This document shows positions 1 to 8,610 of a stretch of 64,000 nucleotides of DNA, piece by piece. Origin of the DNA: Agarophyton chilense. Its lineage: Eukaryota > Rhodophyta > Florideophyceae > Gracilariales > Gracilariaceae. The notes beneath the pieces were generated by a model. That model was not told where the DNA came from. It worked only from the letters and a program-made list of their open reading frames with translations, and made no database searches. Within the stretch, counting starts at the first letter, position 1, and every line of letters begins with the position of its first letter. The position numbers and the translations under genes were made by a program. Location: positions 620,001 through 684,000 of the forward strand of contig JARGXX010000033.1 in assembly GCA_030374765.1 (NCBI GenBank), written 5' to 3'.

Positions 1-873
1 CTGCGTGGGCTGTGTGGGCTGTGGGGAGGGGCGTTTGTTGGAGTTGTTGTGGCGACGGACGCGAGATCGTCGGCCACGCGCCATTCGCGGGCACGATGGC
101 GCTGTGGTGAGTAGTTGGGGACAGGGTTGCGGCGGATATTTTGCGCAGTGCGGAAGAGGGAGATTGGGCTGAAAGGCGGGGAGATTCATTGCGGGGGAAG
201 GTGGAGAGGGAGAAGCGTGGGCGGAGATCGGAAGAGGTTGTCGAGGATGACGTTGGAGATGTAACGTTGGTTGGCACGCGGGGTTGGTTGGCGTTGGGTG
301 GTGGGACACTGCGATGTTTGGCGGGTGCTTGATTGGACGCTGCCTGCAATTGGTTGGTTGCATTTTTGAAACGGTTGGCAGGAGTGGGTGCTGAATTGTG
401 CGCCATGATGGCGAGAAAGAGCGTTGAACGGCTTGCGTGACGCAATGCAAATCGTTTCTGGTGAAGAATCGGAATAAGTTGTGCTGCGGGACGACGAACG
501 TACCGTTCGGTGGATTGTAAGCACGGTGATGGCCATTGGAGGCGCACGCCAAGCAACAAACATGTGTCTCTATGCACACCAACCTTACGTGGACGGCAGT
601 GTAGGCGTCTCGGTGCGTTGACGACGCCAAAAAAAAAAGGCACGTCTGCACAAACCCTAAGCTACCAAACAAGCGCTGTAAGCACTTGCGTTGTTGGCCA
701 CTTTGCACAGCCGCTCGGATCAATTACATGTTCGCTTGGTCAATTGGTCAATTGCTCAATTGCTCAATTCTTTTTGTTGTGTTTCTCGTTTTTACGACGC
801 AGATGACGCGCAGATGACGCGCAGATCTCCACGTTGTTTGCATCTTTGTTCATCTCCTTTTCTCTGCGTCGCC
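1..873. other. Upstream region of the isoamylase gene, no gene seen
   Basis: GT-rich sequence without a convincing gene. The open frames here are short and show no recognisable domain. Close to the next gene there is a short tandem of TCAATTGC-like units (about 738-770) and two to three copies of an AGATGACGCGC unit (about 801-826), probably promoter or 5' leader of the debranching enzyme. Confidence 0.4.
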
Positions 874-3165
874 ATGAACACCGTCGCTGCCGCCGCCGCG
901 CCCGAAGCGCACCTAGGAAAGCCGCATCCGTTGGGCGCTACCGCCACGCCGCAGGGCACCAACTTTGCCATCTACGCCAGAGAGCCACACAACGCAACAC
1001 TCCTTTTGCGTGCACCTTCTTCTTCTTCTTCTTCTTCTTCTCCTTCTTGTACCGCCGACGCCGCCCCGCTGCGTTTCGAGCTCGAATCGCACAATCGTAG
1101 CGGTCACGTGTGGCACGTCGAGATCCGTCCGCCTGTTGTGCACTACTCGTATCTATGGGAGATTGGACAGTGTGACGGTACGTGGGTGTCAAACGCTTGT
1201 CTCGATCCGTACGCCACCCTGCTTGACACCCCCACCGGCGTCGATCGCTTCAACGACCGTGCCGCCGAATACGACCCATGGGGCTTGGTGGAGGATGTCA
1301 ATCACGCGTTTGATTGGCACGACATTCCCAAACCCAACATTGCGTGGCGCGATCTCATCATCTACGAAATGCATGTGCGCGGCTTCTCGCGTCTGTCACA
1401 GCACCACCAAAAGCACAACAACAACAACGCCGCCAACACGGCGGGTAGTTTTGCGGCGGTGGTGCAAAGAATTCCATACCTCAAGATGCTGGGAGTGAAC
1501 GCAGTGGAGCTGTTGCCAGTGATGGAGTTTAACGAGACGGAGTGGAGCAAACAATCACCGCACACGGGTGACGTGTTGTGTCAGTATTGGGGCTATTCTA
1601 CCGTGTCGTTTTTCTCAGTGATGAACCGATATGCCACGCAGGGCGCGTCGCCGCAACACGCCAAGCGCGAGTTTCAAAGCATGGTGCGCGAGTTGCACCG
1701 CGCCGGCATCGAGGTGATTTTAGACGTGGTGTACAACCACACGGCCGAGATGGGCTTCGACTACGTGGGGCGCGGTTTCTACGGCATGAAACAGTTGGCG
1801 CCCACAACGTACTACGTCATGCAACACGGAGGCACAAAGTTTGTCAACCACTCGGGCTGTGGAAATACGCTGAGCTGCAATAACCCCATCGTGCAAAACC
1901 TGCTTGTGGACAGCATTCTATACTGGGCGCACGAAATGCGCGTCGATGGCTTCCGCTTCGATCTGGCTTCCGTGTTGTGTCGCGCCCCAAACGGTGACTT
2001 GATGACAGACCCGCCCGTGGTGCAGCGCATGACCAAACACCCCTCCATGCGTGACGTGAAACTAATCGCCGAACCGTGGGATTGCGGCGGCGCGTATCAA
2101 GTAGGCTCCTTTCCACACCACGGTGTATGGGCCGAGTGGAACGGAAAGTTTCGAGATTGCATTCGTCGTTTCTTTCGCGGCGATTCTCACATGAAAGGCG
2201 AATTTGCCACCCGATTATGTGGCTCTTCCGACTTGTATGGAGCGAATAGCAAAAACGAACGAGCGCCGGAACGAGCGCCGTTTCATTCGGTGAACTTTGT
2301 GTGTGCGCACGATGGATTTTCGTTGCGCGATTGCGTGTCGTACGAGAAGAAACACAACGAGGCGAATGGAGAGGCGAATGCAGATGGAGAGCAACATAAC
2401 AACTCGAGCAACTGCGGCACGGAGGGCGATGAAAAAGTGAGTGCGCACGTGCTCGCCATGCGAATACGACTGATGGGAAGCATGACGGCTGGCGTGCTGC
2501 TCGCGCTCGGCACGCCTATGCTGCGCATGGGCGACGAGCTTGCGCACACGCAGCATGGCAACAACAACGCGTGGTGTCACGACTCGGCTCTGTCGTACCT
2601 GCCGAGCCACGCGTCCAACACCACCACGCATGACACGAAAGACACGCACGACACGAAAGACACGCACGACACGAAAGACACGCACGACACGATGATGAGC
2701 AGCGCGCAGCTGCGTACCACAGCAGCGCTCACAACCATGCGACGTAGCGTGGACGCGTTGCGGCGCACAACGTTCGTGCACGCCAAGCACATCTCTTGGC
2801 ACGGCGAGCACGGCCATGACATCAACTGGCACGACGGTGACAATCTACTGGCGCTGACGCTTCACGACCAACGCACGCCGCTGTTCATGGTGTTCAACGG
2901 ATCGGAAAAGCACAAGGTGGTACGTATCCCCGACAATCCGCATCATAATCAACACTGGTTGCGTGTGCTGGATACTCAATTGACTCCCCCGCACCACGTC
3001 GCGCTTGTGGAAGCTCATATGATGCGCGTGCCTCCCGCTAGTATGTACGACCTTGCACCGCGTGCAACACTGCTTTTGTTGTGCGCCCCCGCTTCACACG
3101 TGCTGCGTGCACTGCATGCGACGCACACAGCGCTTGTCAACAGTGCGTGTGCCGTGTGTTTGTGA
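874..3165 (+). CDS. Isoamylase-type starch/glycogen debranching enzyme (GH13)
   Basis: The predicted 763-aa protein hydrolyses alpha-1,6 branches of starch or glycogen. A CBM48-like N-terminal module begins near residue 18 (LGATATPQGTNFAIYA). The four GH13 regions are present: DVVYNH at 284-289, GFRFD with nucleophile D363, AEPWD with acid/base E400, and AHDG with D480. The C-terminal beta-domain follows (NWHDGDNLLALTL). The frame stays open upstream to an ATG at 691 and also has an ATG at 814. I chose 874 because homology starts just after it. No plastid leader is visible, which fits cytosolic floridean starch in a red alga (inference). Oddities are a poly-Ser tract in the CBM48 module and an 18-bp tandem repeat that lengthens the loop after the GNNNAWCHD motif. 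The family is certain; whether the main role is polymer trimming or degradation is not. Confidence 0.93.
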   Translation: MNTVAAAAAPEAHLGKPHPLGATATPQGTNFAIYAREPHNATLLLRAPSSSSSSSSPSCTADAAPLRFELESHNRSGHVWHVEIRPPVVHYSYLWEIGQCDGTWVSNACLDPYATLLDTPTGVDRFNDRAAEYDPWGLVEDVNHAFDWHDIPKPNIAWRDLIIYEMHVRGFSRLSQHHQKHNNNNAANTAGSFAAVVQRIPYLKMLGVNAVELLPVMEFNETEWSKQSPHTGDVLCQYWGYSTVSFFSVMNRYATQGASPQHAKREFQSMVRELHRAGIEVILDVVYNHTAEMGFDYVGRGFYGMKQLAPTTYYVMQHGGTKFVNHSGCGNTLSCNNPIVQNLLVDSILYWAHEMRVDGFRFDLASVLCRAPNGDLMTDPPVVQRMTKHPSMRDVKLIAEPWDCGGAYQVGSFPHHGVWAEWNGKFRDCIRRFFRGDSHMKGEFATRLCGSSDLYGANSKNERAPERAPFHSVNFVCAHDGFSLRDCVSYEKKHNEANGEANADGEQHNNSSNCGTEGDEKVSAHVLAMRIRLMGSMTAGVLLALGTPMLRMGDELAHTQHGNNNAWCHDSALSYLPSHASNTTTHDTKDTHDTKDTHDTKDTHDTMMSSAQLRTTAALTTMRRSVDALRRTTFVHAKHISWHGEHGHDINWHDGDNLLALTLHDQRTPLFMVFNGSEKHKVVRIPDNPHHNQHWLRVLDTQLTPPHHVALVEAHMMRVPPASMYDLAPRATLLLLCAPASHVLRALHATHTALVNSACAVCL
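2629..2692 (+). repeat. 18-bp in-frame tandem repeat inside the isoamylase gene
   Basis: About three and a half copies of an 18-bp unit encode the peptide repeat HDTKDT. The repeat lies in the loop between GH13 region IV and the C-terminal beta-domain, where family members normally have a short segment. The units are almost identical, so the expansion is recent and the copy number may vary between strains. Confidence 0.9.
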
Positions 3166-4079
3166 GAATGAGAACACACACACAAAAAACAGGCGTGCCT
3201 CTTTATAAATATAAATACTGTACACACTTGTGATACGCAACGGTAAGCAAAGCAGCGCGATACAGAAAAACACACGGCTGTCAGGGAATGACGCCATCGC
3301 GAGAACAGACGGCGAGGGGGGAGGGAGGAGGGAGGAGGGAGAAGGGAGGAGGGAGAAGGGAGGAGGGGGGGGAAGGGGGGGGCGGCGGGGTATCTAAAAG
3401 ACGCTCGAGCCAGACACAAGACGCGCGCGCCCCTTGCGCGCGCACGTAGCGGCGGCGGCGGCGGCGGCGCGTCCAAGTGGCGCATTCCCGCACCGCGCGC
3501 ACAGCGCTGCGCGAAAAATAAACGCCAAACATACAAAGCGTAAAACGTAGTGTGTGTAGTAAACCACAAAAAAGGCGCGGCGGAAACGACGCCAAGGTAA
3601 AACAGCCGTTCTTTAACGCATCAGCTCAATACAAAACAAATCAAGGACAACAACAACAACAACAACAACAAACACACAAACACAACACAAAAGTCAAGCG
3701 CCAACTATCGACGGGCGCCGGAAACGATAGCTGGCTCGCGCTGCGCGCTACACACAATCGCGCCGCACACGGCGAACGCACAAAGGAAAGGGAGAGGAAA
3801 AAGACACAGCGCACCAGAGCGCACGCAAAAAAAGAGGGGGAGGAGCGCCGTGTAGCGGAACATAACACAAACAAACGGCGCGCGCACATAAAATCCATAC
3901 AAGCGGGAGGGGGACTTCCCTAAAGACTTATCATCTTACCCACATCACGCGCCGCTCCCCCCCCGCACAATCACCAAAAACACTACAACGTATCATAACG
4001 CAAACAAAACAAACTCTCCAAACCACCCCCCAACTCCTCCCCCCTCCTCCCTACGGGCGCTCAATCTTGCTAATAGCGC
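3166..4079. other. Intergenic region with purine-rich and CAA repeats
   Basis: This lies between two convergent genes. It holds a G/A-only tract of GGGAGGA-type units (about 3313-3385), a short GCG run near 3450-3468 and a (CAA)n run near 3648-3672. No gene seen; open frames here are low-complexity by-products. Confidence 0.5.
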
Positions 4080-5780
4080 TTACACAGAGTATGTAGACGA
4101 CGCGTCATCGGTGCCCGCGCCGCGCGACACGCCCGACGAGGAAGGCGGTCGCGGGGTCTCCTCCCGCAAGTCAGCTTCACGAGCGCGCTGCTCGGCAACC
4201 GCCGCAGACGGGCCTCCGTCAGGGAAGTCGCCACGACCGTAGATATCACGCACAATGCTCTGCTCGTACAGCAGATCAGACGGGTCCGGCACGCCAAGCG
4301 GTCCAGAAGACGAATAGTCACTCTCCGACTGCTCGGCCGAGCGACGATACACAGCCCACAGACCAAGCATGATCACCAGGATCAGCGCGAACGCGCCCAC
4401 GCCGGCAATCAGCACAATTGTCCATGTGGCCAGTCCGGAGGCAGCAACCGCTGTGCCAGCCCCCACCACGGCCTTGTTCACGCTCATGTCACCGAGCGTC
4501 AGCTCGTCGCACGCGTACCCCGTCGCCGTTTGGAACTCGCATGAGTCAAACTCGCTCACCAGTTTCGATTCCGCCTTGACGGCGTCCTCGCCATCAATGT
4601 AGCCTGCGCAGTCCAGAAGCGCAGATCCCTTGCGCACGGCCTCAATCACACAAGACGATGAGCCGATACTCGAACAGAAGCGGTCGAGGATCTTCTGCGC
4701 GTCCACAGCAAGTAGCGCATCCGGAGACGACTTTTCAACGCTGATCACGGCGGAGAACTTAGATTGCGACTCCGAGTCGGCCAACTTGGCCACCAGCGTC
4801 GTGGCCAGCGGCGCGCCCGAATCATCGCCGGACGCCACGATATCATCGCCCATCACCACGGCGGGTTCACCGTCGCAGGTGATGGAGGCGGTTCCGGCCG
4901 CTGAGATTTTAAATGCCACAATCTGATCAGGCAGCGTCAGCGAAGACGCGCCCTTGTCCCAGTCCACGGTGGTGGAGCCAATGGTTATGGTGACCTTGCC
5001 CACCGGCGAGGACTTGGGCGGCGTCAACAGATTGAACATAGGCACCTTGACCATTCCACCGGATGTGGTAACGGCGCCACCGTAAGCCACGCACGCCGGC
5101 TCGGGCGAGGTGGACTGCTTCACATTGAGCACGGTCTCGAATGACTCGCCGCCCAGTGAGATGGCCGGCGCGTCGAAGTTGATGATGAAGTTGCCCGTAC
5201 CCACGCGCATGGACGCAATGCGAAGCGTGAAGGTGGAGGACGAGATTGAAGTACCACTGGTGTCGATTTCCTTCATGTACGGACCGGAGAGTTCCTTTCC
5301 GGTAATGCTAGTGCCGGAAATGTCAACGGCACCGCCGTCAACACCAACGGCCTTGACCTCGTAGTTGGTGGAGCCCGACTGGCCGACGGTGATACCCTCG
5401 CCGTCATCGCCGGACACCACTTCGCCGTCGGCGAGAATGACAAAGCCGGCGACGATAACGGTTCCGGTAACGGATTGGTCTCCCACGGTGACGGTGTAGG
5501 TGGTGGAACCTACGCCGCCGTTGAAGGACATGGGGATAGTGTAGTTGGTATATCCGCCGGCGGCCTCGGCCACGCTCGGGGAGCCGGCCGAAAAGAGCGA
5601 AGAGGAGGACACGGATACATCGGCTTCTCCTCCCTTGTACAGGACGGAGACGGTGGCCGAGGCGTCACCATACGAGGCGAGAACAGTAATGACGGAGTCT
5701 CCTTCGTCAAACTTAAGCTCGGTGGAGGACACGAGTGCGGCCAACAGGGCAACGCACACGAAAACGGAAAGACGGACCAT
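4080..5780 (-). CDS. Type I membrane protein with signal peptide, function unknown
   Basis: The predicted 566-aa protein has a clear cleavable signal peptide (MVRLSVFVCVALLAALVSS, about residues 1-19). Next is a Ser/Thr/Gly/Val-rich extracellular region of about 430 residues. One membrane helix follows (about 452-478, TWTIVLIAGVGAFALILVI), and then an acidic and Pro/Ser-rich cytoplasmic tail of about 88 residues. The outer half is predicted to be mostly beta-strand and could hold Ig-like folds, but I recognise no named family. A Cys-containing stretch lies just before the helix. It is probably a cell-surface or secretory-pathway protein. Base composition and codon use match the neighbouring genes, and the ATG is the first in the frame, with a TATATATA stretch just upstream. 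Confidence 0.85.
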   Translation of the reverse strand: MVRLSVFVCVALLAALVSSTELKFDEGDSVITVLASYGDASATVSVLYKGGEADVSVSSSSLFSAGSPSVAEAAGGYTNYTIPMSFNGGVGSTTYTVTVGDQSVTGTVIVAGFVILADGEVVSGDDGEGITVGQSGSTNYEVKAVGVDGGAVDISGTSITGKELSGPYMKEIDTSGTSISSSTFTLRIASMRVGTGNFIINFDAPAISLGGESFETVLNVKQSTSPEPACVAYGGAVTTSGGMVKVPMFNLLTPPKSSPVGKVTITIGSTTVDWDKGASSLTLPDQIVAFKISAAGTASITCDGEPAVVMGDDIVASGDDSGAPLATTLVAKLADSESQSKFSAVISVEKSSPDALLAVDAQKILDRFCSSIGSSSCVIEAVRKGSALLDCAGYIDGEDAVKAESKLVSEFDSCEFQTATGYACDELTLGDMSVNKAVVGAGTAVAASGLATWTIVLIAGVGAFALILVIMLGLWAVYRRSAEQSESDYSSSGPLGVPDPSDLLYEQSIVRDIYGRGDFPDGGPSAAVAEQRAREADLREETPRPPSSSGVSRGAGTDDASSTYSV

Positions 5781-6471
5781 TGCTTATTTGTATATATATG
5801 TGTCGAAGAGTTGAAGGAGAAAGGTGGAGGGCTGTGGAGGCGAGCTTCCAAGGCTCGAACAAGCTAAACGCTTGACTCGCACACACGCCAGCAAGGGGAA
5901 AAAAAGGGAAAAGTGGATGAGTAAGGGGGACGGAAAAGGAAACAAAAGAGGAGTGACCAAAAGAGTTAAGTTACTGTTGACGACGCAACGGAAACAACGA
6001 GCAACTTGATGATGGTGACACACGCAAGAAGAGGGCAGACGTAGCAAAAGAGAGAGAGGTGCGGATGGTGGGAGGGGGCGAAGAAGTTGGAGCGAACGAC
6101 AGTCGGGCCGCTCGGTTATGTGGCGGACACTGCGAGACTGTTCGGGCGCGGGCGACGTCTTTAGGCCCGAGACGGGGGAGGCGGGTGAGGGACGCGGTGC
6201 ACGGACGCACACAATGGGGCAGACGGAGTGGGATGTTTTTGGGGCGAGCGCGACGACGACGGAGCGTGCGGCACACACACAAACAACAACGGGGCGGGAG
6301 TGCGTGAGAGACGAGCGGCGCGCAACACACGGAGCGCGACGGGGTGGAGAGAGAAAGGCGAAAGGGAGCGGTGTTGGAGGGTGGCTTGCCACGCGGGAGA
6401 AGTACACACACACACACACACACACGACTGAGAAAGCGTGAAAGAAGGCTAGTGAGGAGGAGGAGGAGGAG

Positions 6472-6515
<44 letters not shown>

Positions 6516-7437
6516 AGATGACGTCGATGGGACGGACGGGCTGCGCACACACACGGAAAAAAGGGAAAGAGGGGGGCGGGAGGGGGACGAGGGGAGAACG
6601 GTAGAGTGCAAGACGCGACGGGAGAGACAAGACGGTTGGGGCGCGGGAATGATTTTGAGGGCGACGTGTGGGCGCTACAAACACGCCCAAAAAGCACGCG
6701 CCAGCAGCGCAGCGCCACAACGCTGCCTCCCGCGGCGCGCGCGCGCGCACCAAAAAAGACACGTGCACCAATATTCGCGCCCCACCCGTCGCACGCGCCC
6801 GCGCCACCCACTCCAGCGCCACACACACAAGCTCAAAACAACACGCGTCCCCTCCACGCCGCGCTCAGGCTGACAGTAGTCACAACGAACGCTCACACGT
6901 GGCGCAGGCGCACGTTTGCTCTCAACGCGTGTCGCACACGCGCGCGTCGCTCACACACTCACACACTCAAGTCGCATGTTTACAGCGACCGCTCATACAC
7001 ACACTCCATCCACAAACGAGCGTCTTTTTACGATGCTCCGCTGCATGCGCCGCTACAAGCGTCCAAGGCGAGCTGCAAGTGCCAAGTGCCAGCGTCACGC
7101 GCCACGAGCCAAACGCCAAGCGCAAGCGCCGAACCGCAAGCGCCCAACGCAAGCGCCGAACGTCAAGCGCACGGCAAGCCACAAAACGGCAAGCACGCAT
7201 GCATGCACGTGCTGTAAACAGTCTTACACTGTCAGTTGTTTCTGTTTACAGTGAGCTCGCAGCTTGGCTCGCGGCTTGGCTCGCGGCTTGCAGTGTCAGT
7301 TGTGACGGCTGTGACGGCGATGGCGACGGCGATGGCGACGGCGGGACGCGTCCGAATTCAGTATGCGGTCGCCCGAGGGGGGAGAAGAAGGGGAGTTGGA
7401 GCTTCGACAGAGCGGAGCGTCAAGTTGAGGGTGCTGC
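5781..7437. other. Divergent intergenic region, simple repeats
   Basis: This 1.65-kb spacer separates the membrane-protein gene (-) from the carrier gene (+). It contains (CA)n at about 6402-6425, (GAG)n then (GAC)n at about 6453-6512, and loosely repeated AAGCGC-type units at about 7090-7185. Long open frames on both strands are low-complexity products of these repeats. No supported gene. Confidence 0.5.
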
Positions 7438-8376
7438 ATGCGCGACGCCCGATGCGCGCGGCGGCGGAGGAGCGCGGCGGCAGCGGTGGTGGTGGCCACA
7501 ACCGCCGCAGTTGATGTGCGCAGCACATGCGTGGTGAGCCAAGCCGCGAGGGCGGCTGTGGCGGGCGCTTTGGCCGAGTGCGGCGTGCTGCTAGCGCTCT
7601 ATCCGCTGGATACATTGAGGACGAGATTGCATGTGACCACCAAGGCGCAGTGCGGCAAGCTGTTTGCCGGTCTGGGCGCTGGTCTGCCAGGCTGTTTCGC
7701 GGACGCCGCCGTGTTTTCCTTTGTGTTTGCTGCGCTTCGCGGCTGCGCACCCAATTGTGATGATAGTGGCAATGGCGATCACGACGTTGTGGCATCGAGT
7801 GTGCACGTGGACAAACCGGTGCGACGGGGCGCACGCGCCGCCATAGCAGCTGGAGTGGCCGCGCTGGCGTCCACCGTGGTGGAAACACCCTTTCTGGTTG
7901 CGCGCGATCGCGTTCGTCTCGGACACGCGCCACACGCGCTAGCAGCCTGGCACACAGCGCTTCGCGCACGCGGCGTACGCGGTTTGTACACTGGAGCAAT
8001 GGAATCATTTACACGCGACGCGCCTCTAGAAATGGCGCAGTTTGGTACGTTTGAGTTGTTACGCTGCGCTATGGCGCGAGCACAGGGGAAAAAGCATCTG
8101 AATGGCGGCGAGACAATGGCGGTGGCGCTTGTGTCTGGGGCGATGGTCGGTGCCGCTTTGGCGCCTCTTGATGTGGTTGTCACGCGCGTGGTGGCCTCAC
8201 CGGCTCGTTACTGCGGCGTGGTGCGTACGGCGCGCGCGCTGGTTCGCGAGGAAGGCGTTGGGGTATTGTTTCGAGGCGCGCGCTTCAAAGTGTTGCGGGA
8301 GGCCTTGTCCAGCGCGCTGTTCTTCCCGCTTTTCGAGCACATGGTGGCGACATGGCCGTCGTCAACGCAGTTATGA
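7438..8376 (+). CDS. Mitochondrial carrier family (SLC25) protein, SAM-carrier-like
   Basis: The predicted 312-aa protein has the three-repeat solute carrier fold of the mitochondrial inner membrane (sometimes the plastid envelope). The first repeat has the signature PLDTLRTR at residues 56-63. The second is degenerate (TPFLVARDR, no acidic residue). The third is PLDVVVTR, with Val in the usual basic position. The last helix resembles the C-terminus of S-adenosylmethionine carriers (GARFKVLREALSSALFF). SAM transport is therefore a reasonable guess, but the substrate is inference. The first 35 residues are Arg/Ala-rich and could be a presequence. The stop codon is followed within about 55 bp by a long TTCGC tandem tract. 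Confidence 0.8.
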   Translation: MRDARCARRRRSAAAAVVVATTAAVDVRSTCVVSQAARAAVAGALAECGVLLALYPLDTLRTRLHVTTKAQCGKLFAGLGAGLPGCFADAAVFSFVFAALRGCAPNCDDSGNGDHDVVASSVHVDKPVRRGARAAIAAGVAALASTVVETPFLVARDRVRLGHAPHALAAWHTALRARGVRGLYTGAMESFTRDAPLEMAQFGTFELLRCAMARAQGKKHLNGGETMAVALVSGAMVGAALAPLDVVVTRVVASPARYCGVVRTARALVREEGVGVLFRGARFKVLREALSSALFFPLFEHMVATWPSSTQL

Positions 8377-8430
8377 TGACTTGCGCGCGTCGACGACCTC
8401 CGTAAACGCTGACTGTCGTTTGCCCTTTGC

Positions 8431-8610
8431 CTCGCTTCGCTTCGCTTCGCTTCGCTTTGCTTCGCTTCGCTTCGCTTCGCTTCGCTTTGTTTCGCTTCGC
8501 TTTATTTCGCTTCGCGTTGCTTCGTTTCGCTTCGTTTCGTTTCGCTTTGTTTCGCTTCGCCTCGTTTCGTTTCGCTTGGCTTCGTTTCGCTTGGCTTGGC
8601 TTGGCTTCGC
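8431..8610. repeat. Degenerate TTCGC pentanucleotide tandem array
   Basis: About 180 bp of CTTCG/CTTTG/CTTGG pentamers, about 36 units, lies in the 3' flank of the carrier gene. The 15-nt register (F-A-S-L-R on this strand, A-K-R-S-E on the other) contains no stop codon in any frame, which creates several long spurious open frames. Units become more degenerate toward the right end. Confidence 0.95.

Noticed and set aside
5784-6828. Poly-Ser/Val frames on the minus strand upstream of the membrane protein
   Set aside because: They are translations of the (GAC)n, (GAG)n and (CA)n microsatellites.
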